Shown here piece by piece: positions 43,021 through 51,092 of a stretch of 54,260 nucleotides of DNA. Position 1 is the stretch's first letter. Each line of letters opens with the position of its first letter. The position numbers and the translations under genes are program-made. Under the pieces are notes generated by a model, which had not been told where the DNA came from, did no database searches, and saw only the letters and a program-made list of their open reading frames with translations. The stretch comes from Acidimicrobiia bacterium (GTDB lineage Bacteria > Actinomycetota > Acidimicrobiia > Spongiisociales > Spongiisociaceae), in assembly GCA_003229305.1 (NCBI GenBank), contig QIDH01000010.1, positions 1 through 54,260 on the forward strand, read 5' to 3'.

Positions 43021-44255
43021 CTTGTGCCTCCTTGCTCATAGGCTTCCATAACGCCGCGCGGTGCGGTCTCAGGCCGACCACCTCCGACCGCGACGGGCTC
43101 TAGACGCGGACCGCTGCGGGCGTCTGGCTCAGGTGCAAAACCATTCGTGTCTGTCATGTTCTTGACCTTGGCAAGCATCGCGGGGTCCAACCAAGTTTCC
43201 GTGACGTATTCGGGGTAGACGGGCAGCCTGGCGGCGAGGTCGAAACCGGCGGATTCGGTTCGGCGCCTCAACTCGTCGAGATGTGGCCAGGGGGCTTCGG
43301 GATTGACCCAATCTATGGTCAGCGGTGAAACGCCTCCCCAATCGTTGATGCCTGCATCCAAATAGATCTCATAATTCTCGGTCAGATTCGGAGGAACCTG
43401 CACACTCATCTCTGGACCCATGAACCATCGTGTTATGGCCACCACTCTTGCGAACCATTGGGGAGTCGGTTCTGCCGATCGCCTCATTCTCGTGTCCGCC
43501 TTGGCTCGAAAATTCTGGACGATGACCTCCTGGATGTGGCCCCACCGATCGTCAAGGGCGGCCAGGGCGAGAATCGATTCGACGACTTCTTCGTTTGTTT
43601 CGCCGATCCCGACCAGGATGCCTGTAGTGAAAGGCACAGCAGCCGCCCCGGCCGCCTCGATGGTGCCTACCCGGACATTCGGATCCTTGTCAGGGCAATT
43701 GTGATGTGGCATGCCCGGCTCCATGAGGCGAGGCGAAATGTTCTCCAGCATCAGCCCGACAGAAGGGTTGGATGGACGTAGGGCGACCAGGTTCGCCTCG
43801 TTCATGATCCCAGGGTTGGCGTGAGGAAGGAGAGCGGTCTCAGAGTTGACGAGTTCCGTCATCTGGACCACATAGTCAAGGGTGGTGGCACAGCCTTGTG
43901 ACTCAAGGAACTCGGCAGCCTGTGGCCATTTGTCCTCAGGTCGATCACCGAGTGTGAACAGGGCCTCAGTGCACCCTGCCTCTTCGCCGGCCTTAGCGAT
44001 GGCGAGAACATCGTCTGGGGTCAGGTATTGCCCTCCATTTCCGGGAGGTTTGACGAAAGTGCAATAGGTACAGGTATCTCTGCACATGGTGGTCAGCGGG
44101 ACGAAAACCTTGGGACTGTAGGTGACGGTTCGTCCCCTACATTCGTCACGGAGACGTGTGGCCTCTGCAAACAGCCGACCAGAATCGACGTCTCCTGCGA
44201 GATAGGCGAGCGCGAGAGCGCGGTCTGGAGCTGGGTGATGCATGAGAACGGGCAC
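43017..44255 (-). CDS. cofG: CofG (7,8-didemethyl-8-hydroxy-5-deazariboflavin synthase)
   Basis: CofG (412 aa) is the radical-SAM enzyme that completes the deazaflavin ring of FO. The cluster Cys are in MCRDTCTYCTFVKPP; further motifs are EALFTLGDRPEDKWPQA, LLPHANPGIMN, MLENISPRLMEPGMPHHNCP, GILVGIGETNEEV, EVIVQNFRAKADT and INDWGGVSPLTIDWVNPEAP. In most Actinobacteria CofG and CofH are fused as FbiC; here they are separate, overlapping genes. Start is GTG 44255 or ATG 44243 (MHHPAPDRALALA); a TATCGT hexamer overlaps the first, favouring the second. Confidence 0.95.
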   Translation of the reverse strand: MPVLMHHPAPDRALALAYLAGDVDSGRLFAEATRLRDECRGRTVTYSPKVFVPLTTMCRDTCTYCTFVKPPGNGGQYLTPDDVLAIAKAGEEAGCTEALFTLGDRPEDKWPQAAEFLESQGCATTLDYVVQMTELVNSETALLPHANPGIMNEANLVALRPSNPSVGLMLENISPRLMEPGMPHHNCPDKDPNVRVGTIEAAGAAAVPFTTGILVGIGETNEEVVESILALAALDDRWGHIQEVIVQNFRAKADTRMRRSAEPTPQWFARVVAITRWFMGPEMSVQVPPNLTENYEIYLDAGINDWGGVSPLTIDWVNPEAPWPHLDELRRRTESAGFDLAARLPVYPEYVTETWLDPAMLAKVKNMTDTNGFAPEPDARSGPRLEPVAVGGGRPETAPRGVMEAYEQGGTR

Positions 44256-44369
44256 GATACCAGCCCGCCAAACTCACAGGAACAGCCGGAACGACAATCG
44301 AATAGTGACAAATCGAATTCCGGGGTACGGTGATACGACTAGGTCAACCAGCCCTTTGGAGAAGAAATC

Positions 44370-45383
44370 ATGCAACCTGTCGGACTCATGGGGTTCGGTC
44401 GAATAGGCCGCAACGTGTTTCGGCAACTCGATGCTCTCGCTGAGTACCGGGTTGGTGCCATCGTCGACGTCAACGAACCTGAAGCCCTCGCCTACCTGCT
44501 CAAGTACGACAGCATCTATGGTCGCTTCGATCGGTCTGTCGAGCTCGAAGGGTCAACGCTCATCGTCGAAAACCAACGAATCCCGATCATCAATGCCCGC
44601 GAACCGGGAGACGTCGACTGGTCTGAATTCGGAGTCGGCACAGTCGTTCAGGCAACCGGCAAATACCGGACGATGGATTGGTGCAGCAAACATCTCGAGA
44701 CCGGAGCCCAGCGAGTGATCCTCGCATCGACACCTGAGGATCCCAGCGATGTGCCCATTCTGATCAAAGGACTCAACGACGAAATCGTGACGTCGGACAC
44801 GAGGGTCGTCGCGATGGGCTCCAATACGACAAATGCCCTAGCTCCACTCTTGACCGTGCTCGACGGTGCATTCGGGCTCGAGCGCATGTTTTTCACCACC
44901 GTTCACGCCTTCACCAACAACCAGCGCCTTGCAGACGTGCCGAGCGCTGGATTTCGAATGAGCAGGGCCGCAGGGGAGAACATCATCCCGGCGCAAACGA
45001 ACTCGGCCGAGATTCTGGCCACTGTGCTGCCGCAGTTCGCCGGAAAGCTCTCCTCCATGGCCCTCAACGTGCCGGTCGAGAACGGCTCGACGATCGATTC
45101 TGTATCCGAATTCGCAAGGGATGTCACCGTAGGTGGTATCAACGAGGTGGTCGCTGCCGCCTCCGAAGGGCGATTCAAGGGCTTGCTCGATTACACGAAA
45201 GACCCGATCGTATCGTCCGATGTCAGGGGGGCTTCAGCGTCAGGAGTGTTCGACAGTCTCGCGACCCTGGTCATTGGAGAAACGATGGCAAAGACGATTG
45301 TCTGGTTCGACAACGGGTGGGGCTACTCCGCCCGGATCATCGAAACCCTTCGGCTCATGGACAGAATGGGGGCATCAGTATGA
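44370..45383 (+). CDS. GAPDH-like protein lacking the catalytic Cys and a phosphate-site Arg
   Basis: A 337-aa full-length GAPDH homolog. The NAD motif GFGRIGRNVFRQL is intact, and the His of the dyad is kept (TTVHAFTNNQRLAD, His179). The active-site block, SNASCTTNCLAP in true GAPDH, reads GSNTTNALAP: Asn152 replaces the catalytic Cys. The phosphate-binding Arg of MAMRVPV is Asn in MALNVPV, and PTTTGAA is PAQTNSA. It therefore cannot use the usual thiohemiacetal mechanism. Length and folding motifs are preserved, so selection holds it. GGAG precedes ATG 44370; the stop overlaps the ATG of the normal GAPDH (ATGA), so the two are made together and may form mixed tetramers. Confidence 0.9.
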   Translation: MQPVGLMGFGRIGRNVFRQLDALAEYRVGAIVDVNEPEALAYLLKYDSIYGRFDRSVELEGSTLIVENQRIPIINAREPGDVDWSEFGVGTVVQATGKYRTMDWCSKHLETGAQRVILASTPEDPSDVPILIKGLNDEIVTSDTRVVAMGSNTTNALAPLLTVLDGAFGLERMFFTTVHAFTNNQRLADVPSAGFRMSRAAGENIIPAQTNSAEILATVLPQFAGKLSSMALNVPVENGSTIDSVSEFARDVTVGGINEVVAAASEGRFKGLLDYTKDPIVSSDVRGASASGVFDSLATLVIGETMAKTIVWFDNGWGYSARIIETLRLMDRMGASV

Positions 45384-46405
45384 GCGTGCGCGTTGCAATC
45401 AACGGCTTCGGGCGCATAGGGCGGGCCGTGTTTCGCATCATCATGGAGCGACCGGATTCTGGCCTCGACGTGGTGGCCATCAACGACCTTGCGGACGACG
45501 ACGTGCTGGCCTACCTGCTCAGATACGACACCGTGATGGGCCCTCTTGATCGCGAAGTGACTGTGGCTGATGGTGCGATGACAGTCGGTGGCCACAACGT
45601 AAAAATGTTGCGCGAGTCTGACCCCGCTGATCTTCCATGGGCTCAACTGGACGTGGACGTGGTCGTGGAGTCAACTGGCGTATTCAGAGATAGGGCCTCG
45701 CTCACTCGGCATCTCGATGCCGGCGCCAAGCGGGTTCTTTTGACCGTTCCATCGAAGGACGACGTGGACGCCACCGTTGTGCTGGGCGTCAACGACGACG
45801 ACCTCGATGCAAACGATCGCATCGTCTCCAACGCCTCATGCACCACCAACTGCCTTGCGCCTCTCGCCAAGGTCCTCGACGACGCGTTCGGGATCAAACG
45901 GGGCGTGATGACAACCGTTCACGCCTATACGAACGACCAGCGACTCGCTGATGTCCCACATGCTGATCTGCGCCGATCGCGGGCCGCCACAGAGAACATC
46001 ATCCCAACCACAACCGGGGCGGCCGCCGCGGTCGGCAAGGTGCTGCCCAACCTGGCGGGCAAGCTGGATGGCATGGCCATGCGGGTCCCGGTGCCAGATG
46101 GGTCGACCGTGGATCTGGTCGTAGAACTCGACTCCGATGTCGACACCGAACAAGTAAAGGCAGCAATTCGAGAGGCGGCAGCCGGCCCGATGCGCGGCAT
46201 CCTCCAGTATTCCGAGGAACCCCTGGTGTCGACGGACATCATCGGCAACCCACATTCCAGTATCTTCGACGCCGACTCCACCCAGGTTCTCGGCAAGAAC
46301 ATGGTGAAGGTGCTCTCTTGGTACGACAACGAATGGGGCTACTCGAACCGAGTCGTCGACCTCATCGAACGAATGGGCCAACTGGCGGACCCGACGTCTG
46401 CCTAG
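45380..46405 (+). CDS. gap: Glyceraldehyde-3-phosphate dehydrogenase (type I)
   Basis: A 341-aa canonical GAPDH that oxidises glyceraldehyde 3-phosphate to 1,3-bisphosphoglycerate. NAD motif AINGFGRIGRAVFRI, catalytic SNASCTTNCLAPLAKVLDD (Cys154), TTVHAYTNDQRLADVPH (His), PTTTGAAAAVGKVLP, MAMRVPVPDGSTVD (Arg) and the C-terminal WYDNEWGYSNRVVDL. It overlaps the GAPDH-like gene by 4 bp. No pgk or tpi follows, unlike the common glycolytic operon. A residue after the NAD motif, NDLADD, is the NAD-type pattern. Confidence 0.96.
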   Translation: MSVRVAINGFGRIGRAVFRIIMERPDSGLDVVAINDLADDDVLAYLLRYDTVMGPLDREVTVADGAMTVGGHNVKMLRESDPADLPWAQLDVDVVVESTGVFRDRASLTRHLDAGAKRVLLTVPSKDDVDATVVLGVNDDDLDANDRIVSNASCTTNCLAPLAKVLDDAFGIKRGVMTTVHAYTNDQRLADVPHADLRRSRAATENIIPTTTGAAAAVGKVLPNLAGKLDGMAMRVPVPDGSTVDLVVELDSDVDTEQVKAAIREAAAGPMRGILQYSEEPLVSTDIIGNPHSSIFDADSTQVLGKNMVKVLSWYDNEWGYSNRVVDLIERMGQLADPTSA

Positions 46406-46439
46406 CGACCTCCTGACGTCGGACGGACCATGATCCTGC

Positions 46440-47012
46440 CTACCTGTAGACGGTTTCGCCTGCGTCTATCGCTTGTCTGACCTGGTAGGCGTCGTTGGCG
46501 TCGGCCAGGAATGGATAGGGGTCGATGGCGCTACCCCAGCGATGCAACTCGAAATGAGTGTGTGAAGGAGTGTTCTCGGCATTTCCCGAGTCGCCGACAT
46601 ATGCGATCACCTGACCGGCCTGGACGAAATCGCCAACCTCGAGACCTTCGGCGAACGCCCCAGACCAACCACCTCGCCCGTTGTCTGTGCCAGGTGCGTC
46701 ATCGTTGAGATGCAGGTAGAGCGTGGAGTACCCATCGGCGTGGCGAAGCTTGATGTTGTAGCCGGCCTTGGTGCCCCTACTCATCGAGACGACGAATCCG
46801 TCTGCCACCGCGACCACCTCGGTGCCTTTGGGCGAAAAGATGTCGCTGCCCTTGTGGGTGCGCTCTTTTGCATACACCCCGAAGTCGTCCGAAAACTCTG
46901 TTGTCACGCCCTGGTGTGGGAACACCATCTCGAGATCTTGGGTCGCTCCGGCGGGCAACGCGATGAGCAAGACAAGCGCGAGCGAAAGAGAGACGGGGAG
47001 CCGGCGGACCAT
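46440..47012 (-). CDS. Secreted M23 (LytM) peptidase-like protein
   Basis: A 190-aa protein with a signal peptide (MVRRLPVSLSLALVLLIALP, cut after AGA-T) and a LytM domain: THKGSDIFSPKGTEVVAVAD (His, Asp zinc ligands) and PSHTHFELHRWGSAIDPYPF (HxH). YSTLYLHLNDD is the central loop. M23 proteins cleave peptidoglycan cross-bridges or stimulate other hydrolases; all zinc ligands seem present, so activity is likely. Convergent with gap; upstream neighbour is a divergent lipoprotein gene. Confidence 0.9.
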   Translation of the reverse strand: MVRRLPVSLSLALVLLIALPAGATQDLEMVFPHQGVTTEFSDDFGVYAKERTHKGSDIFSPKGTEVVAVADGFVVSMSRGTKAGYNIKLRHADGYSTLYLHLNDDAPGTDNGRGGWSGAFAEGLEVGDFVQAGQVIAYVGDSGNAENTPSHTHFELHRWGSAIDPYPFLADANDAYQVRQAIDAGETVYR

Positions 47013-47232
47013 ACAACAGACATCGGAACGCCCCTTGAAACCTTGAGTGATCGGCCGACAAGGACTCGGTCCGAACTAGAACCGCGTCCGGCAAGACCTT
47101 CGATTCAGAGCATGGGTTTGGCGGCCGTTCGGCGGCCGCCTGGCGACCCAGATGACCCCTGGTGGAAAACAGCCGCCGAGCGGGAAACACCAGGCCGAGC
47201 ATGGCTGCCGATCAGATCACCCAACGCTCCGG

Positions 47233-47244
47233 TAATCTAGGACG
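47233..47244 (+). promoter_or_regulatory. -10 element TAATCT, leaderless start of the lipoprotein gene
   Basis: TAATCT (47233-47238) is followed by 6 nt and the ATG at 47245. No ribosome site is present. Spacing fits transcription from the A of the ATG. The region 47013-47232 shows nothing else I can name. Confidence 0.55.
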
Positions 47245-48114
47245 ATGCTGCGTGCCGGCCTCCTCGTTTTGACTCTGGTGATCGCGGCCTGCGCGGAGAT
47301 TTCTCCTCCTCTGGCCGATCCGCCCCCCAGCTCTACAAACCCCACCCTGTCCACCAGTCCAAGTACCTCCATACCGCCAACCACCGGATGCGAAGGAGGC
47401 GTGGAGGACTACGTCGACGCCGGGCCCATTGCGATAGTCGGACAGACAAGCAGTGACGCGGCGCAGATCTCGTCCCTCACGGTTTTCGACGTGGGCGTGT
47501 GCGAACGGTTTGAGGTTGCCCTCGTCACCGAGGGAGGCGCACCGGCCACATCGGCCCCGAGAACCACCGCAGAGATCTTCCCGGACTCTGGTCTCGTGAG
47601 GCTCAGGTTCTCTGGTGGGGTCGCCTCAACCGCGGTCACCGAATCACTGATCGAGAGCACCCTAGTCAGGCAGGCGTACGTAGTCAGGGGCCTGGACGGC
47701 TTGATGTTCGTCGACCTTCACCTGTCCGCATCTGTCGGGGCGCGGGCAATCGAATTGCGGAATCCGGCCAGGGTTGCAGTCGAGCTGCGTCCAGGTGGAG
47801 AACCGGTACAGGTAGGCGCGTCACTCGGCGCCAACGTCGTCGTAACCGACCCTGCCAGGCGAACGGTCGAATACCCAATTCTGGTGCGCGGCTATTCGAG
47901 AACCTTCGAGGCCACCGTGATGGCGAGGCTGTCGGCAGATGGATCAGCAATCGACGAATATTTTACGACCGCGGCCGATTGGACACAGACCTGGGGCGAA
48001 TTCGTCCTCGAGATACCTTCTGGACCTGGAGGCGACCTGAGTCTCTTGGTCGGCGAGGAGTCGGCGGAAGACGGAACGATTCGCGGCGTGACACTCGAAC
48101 TCAGCGCGGGTTGA
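47245..48114 (+). CDS. Lipoprotein with AMIN-like and Gmad2 (Ig-like) domains
   Basis: A 289-aa secreted lipoprotein. The signal peptide ends in a lipobox (LVIAAC, Cys16), then a Ser/Thr/Pro linker (about 20-48). The first domain (about 65-185) resembles actinobacterial AMIN-like domains, and the second (about 195-287; VVVTDPARRTVEYPILVRGY, TWGEFVLEIPSG, LSLLVGEESAEDG) the Gmad2 immunoglobulin-like domain. Such proteins are found at the cell surface of spore-formers and actinobacteria; role unknown. Its 3' end overlaps convergent rimM by 14 bp. Confidence 0.8.
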   Translation: MLRAGLLVLTLVIAACAEISPPLADPPPSSTNPTLSTSPSTSIPPTTGCEGGVEDYVDAGPIAIVGQTSSDAAQISSLTVFDVGVCERFEVALVTEGGAPATSAPRTTAEIFPDSGLVRLRFSGGVASTAVTESLIESTLVRQAYVVRGLDGLMFVDLHLSASVGARAIELRNPARVAVELRPGGEPVQVGASLGANVVVTDPARRTVEYPILVRGYSRTFEATVMARLSADGSAIDEYFTTAADWTQTWGEFVLEIPSGPGGDLSLLVGEESAEDGTIRGVTLELSAG

Positions 48115-48664
48115 ACAAGCCTTCGAGCGGAACTATCTCGACCAGTCCCCTTCCGAGATCGACGACTGGAACCAGCTCGGTTACAAACGGAACCTGAACC
48201 TGCGAATCGCCTGCCACGTCGACGACCAAGCGGATCTGTGGTCCCATGATGACGTCGCTCACCAGCCCGATCTCGGTGCCGTCCACCCAGACTGCCAAGT
48301 CGCGTAACTCGTCTGGCCAGAACTCACCCTCGGCCAAAGTCCGTCGCTCCGATCGTTGGACCAGAAGAAGGGCGCCGATGAGGGCCTCAGCCCTGGCACG
48401 GTCGGTGACCCCGGCGAATTCAACCAGGAGCGCTCCCTTCGAATTCTCCCCAACCGAACTGATCACAAGGCGGGGTAGGTCCTTGCGATCGGTCAGCAAA
48501 CGCGCCTTGGGACGGAATCGGTCAGGATCGTCGGATTCCGAGACAACTACGCATGCCCCGTTCAGACCGTGAACCGAAGACACACGGCCCACGACCATCA
48601 GGTCGGAGGCAGGCCCGTCCTGGCGTTCCGGTCGACGCGATGGGCTTTGCGGTTCGTCAGACAT
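48101..48664 (-). CDS. rimM: 16S rRNA processing protein RimM
   Basis: RimM (187 aa) binds S19 and helps mature the 30S head. After about 20 polar residues comes the N-terminal barrel (VVGRVSSVHGLNGACVVVSE) and the PRC-barrel (EGEFWPDELRDLAVWVDGTE, IGLVSDVIMGPQIRLVV) ending VPLEGLFN. The usual partner trmD is 11 kb away. It lies 54 bp after khpA. Confidence 0.93.
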   Translation of the reverse strand: MSDEPQSPSRRPERQDGPASDLMVVGRVSSVHGLNGACVVVSESDDPDRFRPKARLLTDRKDLPRLVISSVGENSKGALLVEFAGVTDRARAEALIGALLLVQRSERRTLAEGEFWPDELRDLAVWVDGTEIGLVSDVIMGPQIRLVVDVAGDSQVQVPFVTELVPVVDLGRGLVEIVPLEGLFNPR

Positions 48665-48718
48665 CTGCCGCTGGCCGCATCTCGATCGGCCTGGTCAACC
48701 CAAGCGCGAGTCTGTCGT

Positions 48719-48967
48719 TCAGTCGATGAATTCCACGCCTGCGTTCAGGCCTTCTTCGTCGGCGGCCGCCTGGGCGATCGTGCGAATCGCTCTGGCCACG
48801 CGCCCTCGCCTACCGATGACCCTGCCCATGTCCTGAGAAGCAGTCTTGACTTCCGCCACCACATCGTCAGGGCCTTCTTGGACCATCGTGAGTTCGACCG
48901 ATTCGGCATCGTCAACAATCTGACCGACGACGTACCCAACTACTCGCTCAACAATCTCGCCGCTCAT
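48719..48967 (-). CDS. khpA: KH-domain RNA-binding protein KhpA (YlqC)
   Basis: An 82-aa single KH domain protein. The motif [20 protein letters not shown] is the GxxG loop. In Streptococcus KhpA works with KhpB in cell division and RNA control. The location between rpsP and rimM is typical. The start overlaps the rpsP stop by 4 bp (48964-48967). Confidence 0.93.
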   Translation of the reverse strand: MSGEIVERVVGYVVGQIVDDAESVELTMVQEGPDDVVAEVKTASQDMGRVIGRRGRVARAIRTIAQAAADEEGLNAGVEFID

Positions 48968-49536
48968 TTGGCATCCTCCGTGTCAGATTTGGCATCCGTT
49001 TCGGCGGCTGCAGACGTCTCCTCGCCGGCAGCGTTGGAATCGTCCGGCGCCGGCTCGGCCTCTTCGGCAGGTTCAGCTTGTGCTTCCGCAACGTCGGTGG
49101 TCTGCGCCGGCTCGGCCTCTTCGGCAGGTTCAGCTTGTGCTTCCGCAACGTCGGTGGTCTGCGCCGGCTCGGTTTCGATCGATGGCTCTGCCGCATCGGT
49201 CTTGGCCTCTTGCGCGTCTGGCACTGATTCTTCGGCCTCGACCGGGGCGGCGGCGGGAATCGTATAGACCTCGCCCTTGGCGACCCTGAACTTCGCCCAG
49301 GTCCCGTTGATCTCAAGCAGTTTCTTCGCCCGTTCGGTCGGCTGCGCTCCGGTTTGCAACCAATAAAGGGCCCGGTCGCCGTCGATTTCGATCAAGCTCG
49401 GATCTTGGCGCGGGTCATAGCGGCCGATCGATTCGATAATGCGCCCATCGCGGGGCGAGCGGGAGTCGGCAACGACAACCCTGTAGGTGGGTTGCTTCTT
49501 CTTGCCCATTCGCTTCAGACGGATCTTCACCGCCAT
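48964..49536 (-). CDS. rpsP: 30S ribosomal protein S16 with a repeated acidic tail
   Basis: S16 core occupies residues 1 to about 90: [40 protein letters not shown] and [14 protein letters not shown]. The last 100 residues are acidic (Glu, Ala, Asp, Thr) with two identical copies of a 19-residue unit, [19 protein letters not shown]. Normal S16 is about 80-100 aa; some actinobacterial S16 proteins have shorter acidic tails. Starts 5 bp after the ffh stop. Confidence 0.95.
   Translation of the reverse strand: MAVKIRLKRMGKKKQPTYRVVVADSRSPRDGRIIESIGRYDPRQDPSLIEIDGDRALYWLQTGAQPTERAKKLLEINGTWAKFRVAKGEVYTIPAAAPVEAEESVPDAQEAKTDAAEPSIETEPAQTTDVAEAQAEPAEEAEPAQTTDVAEAQAEPAEEAEPAPDDSNAAGEETSAAAETDAKSDTEDAK
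49058..49171 (-). repeat. Perfect 57-bp tandem duplication in rpsP
   Basis: 49058-49114 and 49115-49171 are identical over 57 bp (GCCTCTTCGG... to ...GCCGGCTCG), with a partial third copy (11 bp) just before. The absence of any difference points to recent duplication or repeated homogenisation. Confidence 0.95.
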
Positions 49537-49540
49537 GCGG

Positions 49541-51001
49541 TCACCTCTTCTTCTTTTTTCGTTGGTTCTTCTTGGTCCGCTGGGTCCCCGCCGCGACCTT
49601 GCGCTGTCGCGGCTTGGCAGCCAGATCGACCTCTTCGAGGCCGGCCTGCGCGGCGATGGCCTTCTGGGCCCGCTTTCCGCCTAGGCCCGGGATATTGGGA
49701 AGCCCCGGAATACCCTTGCCTGCGGCAAACGCCTGCATCATCTTGCGCGTCTCGTTGAACTGTTTCAACAAACCGTTTACTTGTTGGATGGTTGTCCCAG
49801 ACCCTGAGGCTATCCGCCTGCGCCGATTTCCGCTGATGAGTTTGGGATCCACCCTCTCGCCCGGCGTCATCGATCGAATGATCGCCTCAACGCGCGAGAT
49901 GTCTCGATCCGACACCTCGACATTTGCGAATGTCGATCGAGCGCCCGGGATCATACCAAGCAAATCGCCAACTGGCCCCATCCGGCGGAGCTGCTGGAAT
50001 TGCGACAGGAAGTCTTCGAACGTGAATTCGGCTCGCATCATGCGGTCGGCCATCACTTCGGCCTCTTGTTCGTCCCAGGTCGCCTCCGCCTTTTCGATGA
50101 GAGTCAGCACGTCTCCCATGCCGAGAATCCGAGAGGCCATACGGTCTGGGTGGAAGACTTCAAAATCGGCAGGCGATTCGCCAATGCCTGCAAACTTGAT
50201 CGGACAGCCGGTGACTTCGCGAACGCTGATCGCCGCCCCTCCCCTGGCATCGCCATCCAGTTTGGAAAGAACCACACCGGTCAAACGGGTCTTTTCAAGG
50301 AACCCCTCCGCGACATTCACCGCGTCCTGGCCGGTCATCGCGTCTACGACCAGCAACACTTCGGTCGGGTCGACCACCTTGCGGATGTCAGCCAACTCCG
50401 CCATGAGCTCTTGATCGACCTGAAGGCGACCTGCGGTGTCAACGATCACGACATCGAATTCTTCTGTCGCAGCGTGTTTCATCGCCCCTTTGACGAGTCT
50501 GGTTGGTTTCGTCTTGCGGTCGGCAAACACAGAGACGCCGATTCGCTCACCGAGCTGCTGCAGCTGATCAACGGCGCCCGGCCGCTGTAGGTCGGCTGCC
50601 ACCAGTAGCACCCTCTTGCCCTGCCCCTTGAGCATGGCCGCGAGTTTTGCGGCGGACGTGGTCTTGCCGGAACCCTGCAATCCGACCATCAGGATCGTCA
50701 GCGGGCCTGATGTTGGAGTGGAAAGCGGGACGGCCTCTCGGCCGAGGGTCTCAATGAGAGATTCGTTCACCAGCTTGATGATCTGCTGACCAGGGGTGAG
50801 GCTCTTGGCGACTTCGGTTCCAACGACCTCGGTGCGGATACGCTCCAGGAGGGTGCGGGCGACCCCGACGTTGACATCTGCCTCGAGCAGCGCCAGGCGA
50901 ACCTCCCTTAGGGCGGCGTCGACGTCGGCCTCCGACAGGCGCCCCTTTGACCGAAGCTTGTCGAAGATGCCGCTGAATCGATCTGTCAACGATTCGAACA
51001 T
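49541..51001 (-). CDS. ffh: Signal recognition particle protein Ffh
   Basis: Ffh (486 aa) binds signal peptides and 4.5S RNA and docks at FtsY. N domain (about 1-85), G domain with [59 protein letters not shown] and [20 protein letters not shown], then the methionine-rich M domain ([40 protein letters not shown]). The C-terminus is Lys/Arg-rich ([14 protein letters not shown]). First gene of ffh-rpsP-khpA-rimM. Confidence 0.96.
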   Translation of the reverse strand: MFESLTDRFSGIFDKLRSKGRLSEADVDAALREVRLALLEADVNVGVARTLLERIRTEVVGTEVAKSLTPGQQIIKLVNESLIETLGREAVPLSTPTSGPLTILMVGLQGSGKTTSAAKLAAMLKGQGKRVLLVAADLQRPGAVDQLQQLGERIGVSVFADRKTKPTRLVKGAMKHAATEEFDVVIVDTAGRLQVDQELMAELADIRKVVDPTEVLLVVDAMTGQDAVNVAEGFLEKTRLTGVVLSKLDGDARGGAAISVREVTGCPIKFAGIGESPADFEVFHPDRMASRILGMGDVLTLIEKAEATWDEQEAEVMADRMMRAEFTFEDFLSQFQQLRRMGPVGDLLGMIPGARSTFANVEVSDRDISRVEAIIRSMTPGERVDPKLISGNRRRRIASGSGTTIQQVNGLLKQFNETRKMMQAFAAGKGIPGLPNIPGLGGKRAQKAIAAQAGLEEVDLAAKPRQRKVAAGTQRTKKNQRKKKKR

Positions 51002-51080
51002 TGCTCCATTCTACGCGCTGGTAGAAAGACTCTCTCCCAGGCCGGCACGCCGGCTGGACACCGCCGCCCCATCACTCAAT

Positions 51081-51092
51081 TAGCCTTCGCGG
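51081..51092 (+). promoter_or_regulatory. -10 element TAGCCT of ppc, leaderless
   Basis: TAGCCT (51081-51086) lies 6 nt before ATG 51093, with no ribosome site between. It falls in the 91-bp gap between divergent ffh and ppc. Confidence 0.5.

Noticed and set aside
41134-44255. A single FbiC gene broken by a frameshift
   Set aside because: Each half has its own complete ends and start, with an ATGA overlap, and the second has an extra N-terminal domain; this is a genuine two-gene arrangement.
44370-45383. Erythrose-4-phosphate dehydrogenase
   Set aside because: That enzyme keeps the catalytic Cys in the same motif; here it is Asn.
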